From assembly GCA_038239345.1 (NCBI GenBank), contig JBBSEX010000023.1, forward strand, positions 6,459 through 70,458: DNA of 64,000 nucleotides, written 5' to 3'. Positions 7,541 to 16,276 of the stretch are shown here, in pieces. The DNA is from JBBSEX01 sp038239345. Its GTDB lineage: Bacteria; Acidobacteriota; Terriglobia; Bryobacterales; Bryobacteraceae. Under the pieces are notes generated by a model that had not been told where the DNA came from, ran no database searches, and saw nothing but the letters and a program-made list of their open reading frames with translations. Position 1 is the first letter of the stretch, and every line of letters starts with the position of its first letter. The position numbers and the translations under genes are program-made.

Positions 7541-9973
7541 ATGGACTTCCTCAAAGGTTTGAATCCTCAGCAACGCGAAGCCGTTGCGCACGTCGAAGGT
7601 CCGCTTTTACTGCTCGCCGGGGCAGGCAGCGGCAAGACGCGCGTCATCACCCATCGCATCGCGCATATGATTCAGGATTATCATGTGCCGGGCCCGTGCG
7701 TGCTGGCAGTCACATTTACCAACAAAGCATCGGCGGAGATGCGCGAGCGCGTCCAGAAGCTGCTGGGGAATACGACCACGCAGGCCAGCCCCCTTGTCTC
7801 CACTTTCCACTCGTTTTGTGTACGATCGTTGCGTCGCGATGGACAGGCCCTGGCGCAAATTCGGCCCGGCTTCACCAAGACATTCAACATCTACGACGAT
7901 GACGATCAGCTGGCGCTAATCAAATCGATTTTCCGGCAGTTGGGGCTCGATGAGCAATTCATGAAGTATCGCGCGGCTCTTTCGCGCATCAGCCACGGCA
8001 AGAATCACGGCGAAACTCCAGATGATTTCCATAAGGCCTCGACGGACCCTAAGATGTCGCGCCTGGCGGTGGTTTATGAGCAGTACGAAGCACGTTTGCG
8101 GCAGGCCAACGCTCTCGATTTCGATGATCTTCTACTTGAAACCGTACGGCTGCTGCGGCATGACACCGCTACGCGGCAACTCTATAATCGACGCTTCGAA
8201 TACGTGATGATCGATGAGTATCAAGACACGAATCGAAGCCAATACGAATTGATGCGTCTGCTGACGGAGGCTCGCCACAATATATGCGTGGTGGGCGATG
8301 AGGATCAATCGATCTATGGGTGGCGCGGGGCGGATATCCGCAACATTCTGGACTTCGAGCGCGATTATCCGAACGCTAAAGTGATTCGCCTGGAGCAAAA
8401 TTATCGCTCCACGAAGACGATCCTCGAAGGCGCCAGTGCACTGGTGGCCAACAACAAGGAGCGCAAGGGCAAGTGGCTCTGGACGGAATCGACCGGCGGT
8501 GAAAAAATCGGATATTACCAGGCCATCGATGCCGAGAACGAAGCACTGTTTATCGCCGATACGATTAACCAGCTGCTGCGGAAAGAACCGGATCAGCGCG
8601 CCGCCGTGCTCTACCGGACGAACTTTCAATCGCGGCAGATTGAAGAAGCTTTACGCCGCTATGGCCGCAAGTACACTGTCGTCGGTGGATTCAGTTTCTA
8701 TCAGCGGGCCGAAGTCAAAGATATTCTTTCGTACTTGAAAGTTCTGCTGACGCCCCAGGATTCCATCGGCATGCTGCGGATCATCAATACACCGGCGCGC
8801 GGCATCGGGAAAACGACCATCGAGCAGATTGAGCAATACGCCCTGCAAAAGGTCACCAGCGTCTGGGGTGCACTGGGACACATGCTCGAGGAACGCATAT
8901 TTCCCGGACGGGCCGATGCCGCGCTCAGCGCTTTCAAACGCATGATCGATGAACTCTCGGCGGATGTGACCACGCGGCCGATAAACGAGACTTTGGAAGC
9001 CATTCTCGATCGAACCGGTTATCGCAAGATGCTGGAATCCGAGCATACGCCGGAAGCCGAATCGCGCATCGCCAACATTCAGGAATTGCTAAACGCGGCC
9101 ACCGAAGCGCATGAGCGAGGCGAGGGCATCGCGGATTTTCTGGATCATGCCGCGCTGGTTGCCGACTCCGACGACCTTGACGAAAAATCGCAAATTTCAC
9201 TCCTGACAATGCACAACGCGAAGGGTCTGGAATTCCCCTTCGTTTTTATCGCCGGTCTGGAAGAAGGTCTGTTCCCGCATAGCCGTTCGTTGAATTCCGA
9301 AGCGCAGATGGAAGAGGAGCGGCGTCTTTGTTACGTCGGTATGACACGCGCCGAGAAGCGCTTATATCTAACCTGCGCGCGCTATCGGCGCAAGTTTGGC
9401 GGTGGCCCTCCGGAAGTTTCACTGCCTTCCCGTTTCCTTGGCGAAGTGCCGCGCGGCTTGATGGAAAATATGCGCGAAGACGATCCGGTAAGGCCGCAGG
9501 TGGACCTTTACGCTGAGCGCTCGGAAGTCCGTGAGACGGTGAAGAAGAATCTTTACACCGGAAAGACTTATAATTCTCTAGACAACATTGCGCAGTTTTT
9601 CGGTGAGCGTGGAATGCCGCCTCCCCGGGGGATTGTTCCAAAGCCGGCGTCGGCCCCTGTTGCCGAAGCCGCCCGGACGAATGTTGTGACTCCGAACGTA
9701 GTGAATCCCCTCGCTCCAAGGGTAGGGGTTCCGCAGCCGGGTCCGGGCAAAGGTCCTATGTTGGTTCCGCGGCCTGGAGGTTTGGGCCGGCCTGTCGCAC
9801 CGGCGCAGAGAACTTTGGGGCAGGGGTCGAAGATTCAACATCCCCGTTACGGGCGGGGGACGGTACTGCGGCGCGAAGGCGATGGCGAAGATGCAAAGCT
9901 CACGGTGAGTTTCCCGCAGTTTGGCGTTAAGAAGATCGTAGAAAAGTTTGCAGGAATCAAGATAGAAGAATGA
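7541..9973 (+). CDS. pcrA: ATP-dependent DNA helicase PcrA/UvrD
   Basis: 810 residues, superfamily 1A 3'-5' helicase. Motifs in order: Q-motif LNPQQREAV (7-15), Walker A GAGSGKT (27-33), motif Ia FTNKASAEMRER, motif II DEYQDTN (from 225), motif III VVGDEDQSIYGWRGA, motif IV LEQNYRS, motif V LLTMHNAKGLEFPFVF and motif VI YVGMTRAEKRL. The last 40 residues (KIQHPRYGRGTVLRREGDG...) form the C-terminal Tudor-like domain that lets PcrA/UvrD contact RNA polymerase. The roles are nucleotide excision repair, mismatch repair and displacement of RecA or stalled polymerase. A Pro/Gly-rich linker of about 90 residues precedes the Tudor part. The stop overlaps the start of the small basic gene at 9970. Confidence 0.95.
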   Translation: MDFLKGLNPQQREAVAHVEGPLLLLAGAGSGKTRVITHRIAHMIQDYHVPGPCVLAVTFTNKASAEMRERVQKLLGNTTTQASPLVSTFHSFCVRSLRRDGQALAQIRPGFTKTFNIYDDDDQLALIKSIFRQLGLDEQFMKYRAALSRISHGKNHGETPDDFHKASTDPKMSRLAVVYEQYEARLRQANALDFDDLLLETVRLLRHDTATRQLYNRRFEYVMIDEYQDTNRSQYELMRLLTEARHNICVVGDEDQSIYGWRGADIRNILDFERDYPNAKVIRLEQNYRSTKTILEGASALVANNKERKGKWLWTESTGGEKIGYYQAIDAENEALFIADTINQLLRKEPDQRAAVLYRTNFQSRQIEEALRRYGRKYTVVGGFSFYQRAEVKDILSYLKVLLTPQDSIGMLRIINTPARGIGKTTIEQIEQYALQKVTSVWGALGHMLEERIFPGRADAALSAFKRMIDELSADVTTRPINETLEAILDRTGYRKMLESEHTPEAESRIANIQELLNAATEAHERGEGIADFLDHAALVADSDDLDEKSQISLLTMHNAKGLEFPFVFIAGLEEGLFPHSRSLNSEAQMEEERRLCYVGMTRAEKRLYLTCARYRRKFGGGPPEVSLPSRFLGEVPRGLMENMREDDPVRPQVDLYAERSEVRETVKKNLYTGKTYNSLDNIAQFFGERGMPPPRGIVPKPASAPVAEAARTNVVTPNVVNPLAPRVGVPQPGPGKGPMLVPRPGGLGRPVAPAQRTLGQGSKIQHPRYGRGTVLRREGDGEDAKLTVSFPQFGVKKIVEKFAGIKIEE

Positions 9974-10128
9974 ACACTAAACACGTAACCGATAAAGACG
10001 AACGCAGAGAGCTGAAGCGGGCTTCCCGCAAGAAGGCTGCTCCCAAGGCCAAGCGGGCTTCCGGCGTGGCGCGCGGATCAATGAAAAAGAAAGTAAAGCA
10101 AATTGTGAAGGGTCAACGGAAGCGGTAA
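9970..10128 (+). CDS. 52-residue highly basic protein, coupled to pcrA
   Basis: An open frame of 52 codons starts with the ATG that overlaps the pcrA stop (ATGA, 9970-9973) and ends with TAA at 10126-10128. Roughly 40 percent of the residues are Lys or Arg, with few hydrophobics (KRASRKKAAPKAKRASG, then GSMKKKVKQIVKGQRKR). It resembles small unstructured nucleic-acid-binding tails of histone-H1 or ribosome-associated type. No family is recognised. The stop-start overlap argues that it is translated after PcrA, but a run of Lys codons alone can also arise by chance, so the call is moderate. Confidence 0.55.
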   Translation: MNTKHVTDKDERRELKRASRKKAAPKAKRASGVARGSMKKKVKQIVKGQRKR

Positions 10129-10164
10129 GTTACTAAAATAGCTGCGGGGTACAACCTAACAATC

Positions 10165-11667
10165 GTGAGCCTGCTCCGGACCAAGTCGATCGACGCCCTG
10201 ATTGCGGCGTCGGAGGACCCCTCCAAGTGTCTTCGAAAGACGCTTGGTCCGTGGAGCTTGGCTCTACTCGGAATCGGAGCGGTGATCGGGTCGGGCATCT
10301 TCACGCTCACCGGCACCGCCGCCGCCGGCAAGGTTGAGAAAGTAGAATCGGTCCTCAATGCGACCATTCTCGATCTCGCCACCAACGGTGCGCACGCTGG
10401 TTCCATGCTGGGTCGGCCAGGCGCCGGTCCGGCGATAACTCTATCCTTCGTGCTGGTGGCGGTAGCTTGTATTTTTGCCGCCCTCTGTTACGCCGAACTC
10501 GCCTCGATGATTCCCATCGCGGGGAGCGCGTACACCTATTCCTACGCGATACTCGGCGAGATCTTCGCATGGATCATCGGATGGGATCTCATCCTTGAAT
10601 ACGCTGTCTCCAATATGTCGGTGGCCGTTGGGTTCTCGGCGTATCTGCAGGATCTTGGCGACAACATATTCGGATATCATCTACCCGCGGCGATCGCCTA
10701 TCCCGTATTCTCCGCGCCCGGCCAACCAAGCGGATGGTTCAATGTTCCAGCCCTCTTGATTACGATGCTGGTCACCGTGGTTTTGGTGCGCGGCGTCAAG
10801 GAAAGCGCCGGCACTAACAATCTGATGGTGGCCATAAAATTGGCCGCGATCCTGATTTTTTGCTTTGGCGCGGCGCGCGCTATCAATCCGGCCAACTGGC
10901 ATCCGTTCGCCCCAAACGGATTCTCCGGCATCCTGACCGGTGCTTCGATTGTGTTCTTCACCTACATCGGTTTCGATTCAGTTTCGACGGCCGCCGAGGA
11001 GTGCAAGAATCCTCAAAAAGATATGCCCTTCGGCATTATCGCGACCCTGATTATCTGCACGATCCTATATGGTTCGGTGTCCCTGGTACTGACCGGTATC
11101 GCCAATTATCAAACGCTGAATACCGATTCACCAGTGGCCGACGCGTTGAAGGCTTTGGGCTACAACCGGCTGCGCTTGATTGTCACGGCCGGGGCGTTGA
11201 TGGGAATGATTTCGTCGCTGCTGGTATATCAATATGGGCAAGCGCGCATCTGGTTCGCAATGTCGCGCGATCGCCTCCTGCCGGATGTCTTCTCGCGGGT
11301 TCATTCCAACTTTCAAACGCCGCATATCAGCACCTGGATCGCCGGCTTTGTCGTCGGCATTCCCGCTGGAATATGGGATATCGGGACATTCGCGGAACTC
11401 TCGAATATCGGCACGCTATTTGCGTTCGCACTAGTCTCGGCGGGTGTTATCGTTCTTCGCAAGAAGCAGCCAAATCGCCCGCGTTCGTTCCGTGTTCCGC
11501 TAGTTCCGCTGGTACCCATACTCTCCATTCTTTGCTGCCTGGTTCTGATGATGGGATTGCCGCTACTCACCTGGATTCGCTTTTTTGTCTGGCTCCTGAT
11601 CGGCTTAGTCATCTACTTCCTGTACGGCCAGAAGCGGACCGCGAACGATCCAACAGTTACCGGTTAG
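10165..11667 (+). CDS. APC-family amino acid permease (CAT-like)
   Basis: 500 residues with about 12-13 membrane helices. The N-terminal LGPWSLALLGIGAVIGSGIF is the helix-1 Gly-rich substrate-binding motif of APC transporters (GxGIGxxIGxGIF type). FTYIGFDSVSTAAEECKNPQKDMPFGII is the conserved helix 6-loop region of the cationic amino acid transporter (CAT/YfnA) branch. It would import amino acids with protons at the inner membrane. An insertion of about 30 residues between helices 1 and 2 (residues 52-88) is common in acidobacterial members, from memory. GTG start at 10165. The position next to acyl-CoA genes may be coincidental. Confidence 0.9.
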   Translation: MSLLRTKSIDALIAASEDPSKCLRKTLGPWSLALLGIGAVIGSGIFTLTGTAAAGKVEKVESVLNATILDLATNGAHAGSMLGRPGAGPAITLSFVLVAVACIFAALCYAELASMIPIAGSAYTYSYAILGEIFAWIIGWDLILEYAVSNMSVAVGFSAYLQDLGDNIFGYHLPAAIAYPVFSAPGQPSGWFNVPALLITMLVTVVLVRGVKESAGTNNLMVAIKLAAILIFCFGAARAINPANWHPFAPNGFSGILTGASIVFFTYIGFDSVSTAAEECKNPQKDMPFGIIATLIICTILYGSVSLVLTGIANYQTLNTDSPVADALKALGYNRLRLIVTAGALMGMISSLLVYQYGQARIWFAMSRDRLLPDVFSRVHSNFQTPHISTWIAGFVVGIPAGIWDIGTFAELSNIGTLFAFALVSAGVIVLRKKQPNRPRSFRVPLVPLVPILSILCCLVLMMGLPLLTWIRFFVWLLIGLVIYFLYGQKRTANDPTVTG

Positions 11668-11734
11668 AAAGTCGCGGGTCCCGCCAGGCTTGGTATATGC
11701 TGATGGAAGTCGATCGGACCTCTGGAGTATCAAC

Positions 11735-12937
11735 GTGGATCTCAACTTTACACAGGAAGAACAGCAATTCCGCGATGAATTGCGAGCCTGGCTGAATGAA
11801 AATGTTCCGAAGGACTGGGCAGCCCGCCGCGCCTCCGATGAACGAATGGAAGATCGCTTTGCCTTCCTCCGAGCCTGGCAAAAGAAGGTGTATGAGGCTG
11901 GCTGGGCGGGAATATCGTGGCCCAAGGAATACGGCGGCCGCGGGGCTTCCGTTATGCAAAGCGTCATCTTCACTGAGGAGATGGCCAAGGCCGGAGCACC
12001 GCCACTAGCCAACGTACTCGGCCTGATGCTTGTAGGCCCGACGCTAATTGCTTACGGCACCGACGAACAAAAGAAGCGATATCTTTCAAACATCATGAGC
12101 GCGGAGGAAATCTGGTGTCAGGGATTTTCTGAACCGAACGCCGGCTCGGATCTGGCTGCCTTGCGTACCGAGGCGAAACTCGATGGCGACCACTTCATCG
12201 TCAACGGCCAAAAAGTTTGGACCAGCTACGGCTGGGCCGCCGACTGGTGTGAACTGGTGACGCGTACCGATCCGAATTCGTCCAAACACAAGGGCCTCAC
12301 CGTGCTGCTGGTGAACATGAAGACCCCTGGCGTTGAGGTCCGTCCGCTGCGCCAGATGACTGGTGAAACTGAATTCAACGAGCTGTTCTTTCGCGATGTC
12401 CGCGTACCAGTCGAAAATGTACTGGGCAAAGTGAACGATGGCTGGAGCGTCGCCATCGGCACGCTAATGCATGAACGCGCGACGCTTGGCGCAGGCATGC
12501 AGGTAACCTTTCGCCGGCAGTTCGATCGATTGGTGGAGATCGCCCATTCCGTGCAGCGTAACGGGCATCCGGCGGCCGAAGACCCCGTGCTACGGCAGAA
12601 GCTGGCACAGAGCTATATCGATATCGAGGTGATGCGCTTAAATCAGATGCGGTCGGTCAGCCGCATCAGCCAAACCGGTATTCCCGGACCCGAAGGCTCC
12701 ATCCAGAAGATTTTCTGGAGTGAGTTAAACCAGCGCTTCCAACAAGTGGCGATGGAGATACTGGGCCCTTACGGCCAGCTCACCAAGAGCGAAAATGGCA
12801 ATGGTTACGCGCTGGATGATGGGCAGTGGGCATACTCTTATCTCCGGTCGCGCGGCAATACCATTGAAGCCGGCACGTCGGAAATTCAGCGCGGGATCGT
12901 CGCCGAGCGTGTTCTCGGCTTGCCCAAGAGTTATTAG
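11735..12937 (+). CDS. acyl-CoA dehydrogenase, probable catalytic partner
   Basis: 400 residues. I chose the GTG at 11735, preceded by GGAG at 11724-11727, over the upstream TTG at 11690. It has the N-terminal helical domain (LNFTQEEQQFRDELRAWLNE), the middle beta domain with WCQGFSEPNAGSDLAALRTEA (FAD/substrate signature) and the C-terminal domain ending RGNTIEAGTSEIQRGIVAERVLG. The last motif corresponds to the R-N-T-I-x-G-T-S-E-I-Q region of FadE-type flavoproteins. A Glu occurs one residue before the usual catalytic position, so an alignment is needed to name the base. It makes 2-enoyl-CoA, passing electrons to ETF. It is the first of a same-strand run to 22052, with 16 bases to the next dehydrogenase. 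Confidence 0.9.
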   Translation: MDLNFTQEEQQFRDELRAWLNENVPKDWAARRASDERMEDRFAFLRAWQKKVYEAGWAGISWPKEYGGRGASVMQSVIFTEEMAKAGAPPLANVLGLMLVGPTLIAYGTDEQKKRYLSNIMSAEEIWCQGFSEPNAGSDLAALRTEAKLDGDHFIVNGQKVWTSYGWAADWCELVTRTDPNSSKHKGLTVLLVNMKTPGVEVRPLRQMTGETEFNELFFRDVRVPVENVLGKVNDGWSVAIGTLMHERATLGAGMQVTFRRQFDRLVEIAHSVQRNGHPAAEDPVLRQKLAQSYIDIEVMRLNQMRSVSRISQTGIPGPEGSIQKIFWSELNQRFQQVAMEILGPYGQLTKSENGNGYALDDGQWAYSYLRSRGNTIEAGTSEIQRGIVAERVLGLPKSY

Positions 12938-12953
12938 GATCGGGAGCCGACAA

Positions 12954-14105
12954 ATGCAATTCGGACTGACAGAATCGCAGCTAATTTTAAAGAATAACGC
13001 GCGGAAGTTTTTCCCGGCGGAGTGCCCCAGCGCCGAAGTGCGCCGCCTGATGGAAACGGAGACCGCATTTGATGAGACGCTCTGGCGCAAGATCGCCGAG
13101 CAAGGCTTTACGGGAATGATTTTTCCCGAAGAATACGGGGGCCTGGGCCTGGGTATGGTTGAGATGGCCGCCGCGCTGGAAGAGATGGGCCGGGCACTGA
13201 TTCCCGGGCCGTTCCATTCCACCGTTCTGCTTGCCGGCAGTGTGATCAATGAAGCGGGCAGCGACGCCCAGAAGCAGAAATATCTTGCTCCGATTGCCGC
13301 AGGCGACGCTCGCGCGACGCTGGCTCTGCTGGAAGGCAGCGGCGATTGGGACACAGATTCCATTCACCTGCGGGCTCGTCCTTCGGCTTCTGGTGGATAC
13401 ACACTGAGCGGCGAGAAATTCTTCGTGCCGGATCTTGGCGCAGCCGATTTCTTTGTCGTCGCGGCACGTGCCGGCGCCGATCTTACGCTGTGCGTGGTCG
13501 ACGCGAAAGCCACGGGTCTGCGAGCCACTCCGATGGCTGGCCTGGACACCACGCGAAAGCTGTATGCGCTGATCCTGGATAACGTCGAAGTCGCCAAGGA
13601 AGACATCCTTGCGACAGGTGAAGAAGCGAAGCGCGCGCTGGATCGCGGCATCGCGATCGCAACCGTAGGGCTGATCGCCGAAATGGTCGGAGGGATGCAA
13701 AAGGTTCAGGAACTCGCCATTGAATACGCGAAAACCCGCAAGCAGTTCGGGCAGCCGATCGGAAAATTTCAAGCTGTGCAGCAGATGTGCGCGGACATGT
13801 ATCTTTACACGGAAAGCTCACGATCGGCGGTCTATTACGCTGCCTGGGCGCTGCAGGAAAATACGCCCGATGCGCCATCGGCCGTTTCCGTCGCGAAAGC
13901 TTATGCCAGCGACGCCTGCCGCGAAGTTGGGAACAAGGGCGTGCAGGTTCACGGGGGCATGGGTTTCACGTGGGAGAACGATGTTCATTTGTATTACCGG
14001 CGGGCCAAGGCAAGTGAAATCGCGTTTGGCGACGCAAACTTTCATCGCGAAAAACTGGCGCGTCTGGTGATTGATCGTCCGGCTGCCCGCATCGCGGAAA
14101 TTTAG
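12954..14105 (+). CDS. second acyl-CoA dehydrogenase, probable non-catalytic partner
   Basis: 383 residues from the ATG at 12954 (GGGAG lies upstream); the longer reading back to 12795 overlaps the previous gene and is rejected. The N-terminal segment (FGLTESQLILKNNARKFFPAECP) and the IFPEEYGGLGLGMVEMAAALEEMG helix are typical. The C-terminal signature is GVQVHGGMGFTWENDVHLYYRRAKASEIAFGD, lacking the YEGT/GGTS segment with the catalytic Glu. Such pairs of adjacent, divergent dehydrogenases form alpha2beta2 heterotetramers in steroid and branched-acid metabolism of Actinobacteria (FadE26-FadE27 type). By analogy this would be the partner that supplies part of the FAD site. That pairing is inference. 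Confidence 0.87.
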   Translation: MQFGLTESQLILKNNARKFFPAECPSAEVRRLMETETAFDETLWRKIAEQGFTGMIFPEEYGGLGLGMVEMAAALEEMGRALIPGPFHSTVLLAGSVINEAGSDAQKQKYLAPIAAGDARATLALLEGSGDWDTDSIHLRARPSASGGYTLSGEKFFVPDLGAADFFVVAARAGADLTLCVVDAKATGLRATPMAGLDTTRKLYALILDNVEVAKEDILATGEEAKRALDRGIAIATVGLIAEMVGGMQKVQELAIEYAKTRKQFGQPIGKFQAVQQMCADMYLYTESSRSAVYYAAWALQENTPDAPSAVSVAKAYASDACREVGNKGVQVHGGMGFTWENDVHLYYRRAKASEIAFGDANFHREKLARLVIDRPAARIAEI

Positions 14106-14148
14106 CGCGAATCATTAATTTATATCCAAGGAAGGCTAAGGAATATCC

Positions 14149-16266
14149 ATGTCTGATTTAGTGCAACTGACGCGCGACGGCGACATCGCTGTGATCACGA
14201 TCAACAATCCGCCGGTGAACGCGCTGAGCCCCGGAGTGCCTGAGGGCATCGCTGCCGCGGTGGACGCGATTGCCGCCGACCCTGGTGTAAAAGCCGCGGT
14301 TCTGATTGGTGGCGGCCGGACATTTATCGCGGGTGCCGACATCAAGGAATTCGGGAAAATCACATCGGGCGAGAACAAGCGCGGCGTCGGCTTGAATCCG
14401 ATTCTGCAGAAGATGGAAGACTCGCCGAAGCCGATTGTCGCCGCGATTCATGGCACGGCATTCGGTGGTGGATTGGAAACCGCGATGGCCGCGCACTATC
14501 GCGTGGCCGTGGCAAGCGCGCAGGTTGGGCAGCCCGAAGTGAAGCTCGGAATCATTCCCGGCGCTGGCGGAACACAGCGATTACCACGCTTGGCGGGCGT
14601 CGCCAAAGCAATCGAGATGTGCGCGATTGGCGATCCTGTAAAGGCCGCCGACGCCTTGAGTGCCGGAATCATCGACAGGATAGTGGACGGCGATCTTCTG
14701 GCGGGCGCGGTCGCCTTTGCCCGCGAAATTGCTGGAAAGCCAGTAGTCAGAACGCGCGATCGCAATGAAAAGCTGCGAACCGATCCCGCCGTTTTCGCCG
14801 AAGCACGCGCGACAATCGGCAAACGCCAGCGCAACCTGCTGGCCGCGCAAAAAGCGATCGACGCAATCGAAGCGGCCACTAAGGAAAGTTTCGACGAAGG
14901 TGTACAAACTGAAGCACGCTTATTCCAGGAGTGCTTATTCGCCGATCAATCGAAAGCTCTGATTCACGTCTTTTTCGGTGAACGCGAAGTCGCCAAGATC
15001 CCGGGTATCTCCAAAGACACCCAGTTGATTCCCATCAATTCAGCCGCCGTCATTGGCGCGGGGACGATGGGCGGCGGTATCGCCATGGTTTTCGCCAACG
15101 CCGGAATTCCGGTGTTCCTGAAAGAAGTGGGACAACCGGCGCTCGATCGCGGTCTGGCCACCATTCAGAAAAATTATTCAAACTCTGTAAAGAAGGGCCG
15201 CTTCTCACAGGAAGTGATGGACCAGCGGATGGCGCTGATCAAGCCGACTCTGAGCTTTGACGATTTCGCGAATGTCGACATGGTGATCGAAGCCGTGTTC
15301 GAAGGTATGGCGCTGAAGAAGGAAATCTTTAGCGAACTCGACAAGATCTGTAAGCCCGTAGCGATCCTCGCGTCTAATACGTCCACGCTCAGCATCGACG
15401 AAATCGCATCGGCTACATCGCGCCCGCAATTGGTAATCGGGACGCACTTCTTTAGCCCCGCGAATGTCATGCGTCTACTGGAAATCGTGCGCGGGAAGGC
15501 CACCAGCAACGAAGTGATCGCTACTTGTATGCAGCTTGCGAAGAAGCTGGGTAAGGTCGGCGTGCTGGTGGGTAACTGTCGCGGATTCGTCGGCAATCGC
15601 ATGTTTGGCCCCTATCGGCGCGAAGCGCAATTTCTGGTAGAAGAGGGCGCGAGCACGGAAGCCGTTGACAAGGCGCTGTACGATTACGGCATGGCGATGG
15701 GTCCGATGGCTACCGGCGACCTTGCCGGGCTCGATGTCGGCTGGCGCATTCGCAAGGAGTACGCGCATACTGAGAAGCCCGGCGTCCGTCAGCCATTCGC
15801 CGAAGACATGCTGTGTGAGATGGGACGCTTCGGTCAAAAGACTGGAGCTGGTTGGTACAAATACGATGAGACCCGCCGCGCGCTGCCAGATCCGGAGGTA
15901 ACGGCGCTTGTCCGCCAATGGTCGAAGGAGCAGGGCGTGAAGCAGCGTCAGCACACCACCGAAGAGTACGTCGATCGCTGCCTCTACGCACTGGTGAACG
16001 AGGGCGCGCGCATTCTGGAAGAGGGCTATGCGTTGCGGTCCGTCGATATCGACATCATTTATCTAACCGGCTATGGCTATCCCGCCTATCGGGGAGGGCC
16101 GATGTGGTACGCCGATACGGTCGGCCTGAAGAAAGTCTACGATCGCATTACAGAGTTTCATGCCGAGCACGGCGAACTGTGGGAGCCTGCGCCGCTGTTG
16201 AAGCGCTTGGCGGAAGAAGGCAAAAAGTTTTCCGACTTCGACAAGGAGAAGACGGCCTCTGCGTAG
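14149..16266 (+). CDS. bifunctional enoyl-CoA hydratase / 3-hydroxyacyl-CoA dehydrogenase (FadB/FadJ type)
   Basis: 705 residues. The N-terminal crotonase domain (about 1-190) has the oxyanion-hole segment FIAGADIKEF and both catalytic-Glu regions (GTAFGGGLETAMA and QPEVKLGIIPGAGGTQRLPRLAG). A linker of about 90 residues leads to the NAD-binding domain (from about 297, AAVIGAGTMGGGIAMVFANAG), the catalytic GTHFFSPANVMRLLEIV (His and Glu-side region) and two C-terminal 3HCDH domains (GNRMFGPYRREAQFL, YGYPAYRGGPM). It performs hydration and then NAD-dependent oxidation of the beta-hydroxyacyl-CoA, between the dehydrogenases and the thiolase encoded on either side. Length is typical for the FadB/FadJ class. 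Confidence 0.93.
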   Translation: MSDLVQLTRDGDIAVITINNPPVNALSPGVPEGIAAAVDAIAADPGVKAAVLIGGGRTFIAGADIKEFGKITSGENKRGVGLNPILQKMEDSPKPIVAAIHGTAFGGGLETAMAAHYRVAVASAQVGQPEVKLGIIPGAGGTQRLPRLAGVAKAIEMCAIGDPVKAADALSAGIIDRIVDGDLLAGAVAFAREIAGKPVVRTRDRNEKLRTDPAVFAEARATIGKRQRNLLAAQKAIDAIEAATKESFDEGVQTEARLFQECLFADQSKALIHVFFGEREVAKIPGISKDTQLIPINSAAVIGAGTMGGGIAMVFANAGIPVFLKEVGQPALDRGLATIQKNYSNSVKKGRFSQEVMDQRMALIKPTLSFDDFANVDMVIEAVFEGMALKKEIFSELDKICKPVAILASNTSTLSIDEIASATSRPQLVIGTHFFSPANVMRLLEIVRGKATSNEVIATCMQLAKKLGKVGVLVGNCRGFVGNRMFGPYRREAQFLVEEGASTEAVDKALYDYGMAMGPMATGDLAGLDVGWRIRKEYAHTEKPGVRQPFAEDMLCEMGRFGQKTGAGWYKYDETRRALPDPEVTALVRQWSKEQGVKQRQHTTEEYVDRCLYALVNEGARILEEGYALRSVDIDIIYLTGYGYPAYRGGPMWYADTVGLKKVYDRITEFHAEHGELWEPAPLLKRLAEEGKKFSDFDKEKTASA

Positions 16267-16276
16267 GGCGCCTGAG

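Noticed and set aside
7552..7570. tRNA T-arm-like sequence near the pcrA start
   Set aside because: Only a short match with no acceptor or anticodon stem; it lies inside pcrA.
7501..7902. 133-residue plus-strand frame at the pcrA start
   Set aside because: Out of frame with pcrA and Arg/Ala-rich; the helicase motifs define the real frame.
10860..11795. 311-residue plus-strand frame inside the APC permease
   Set aside because: Different frame of the permease, which has clear transporter motifs; composition is Arg/His-rich, as expected of a shadow.
12987..13772. 261-residue minus-strand frame over the second dehydrogenase
   Set aside because: Antisense shadow; the plus strand encodes a well-conserved dehydrogenase.
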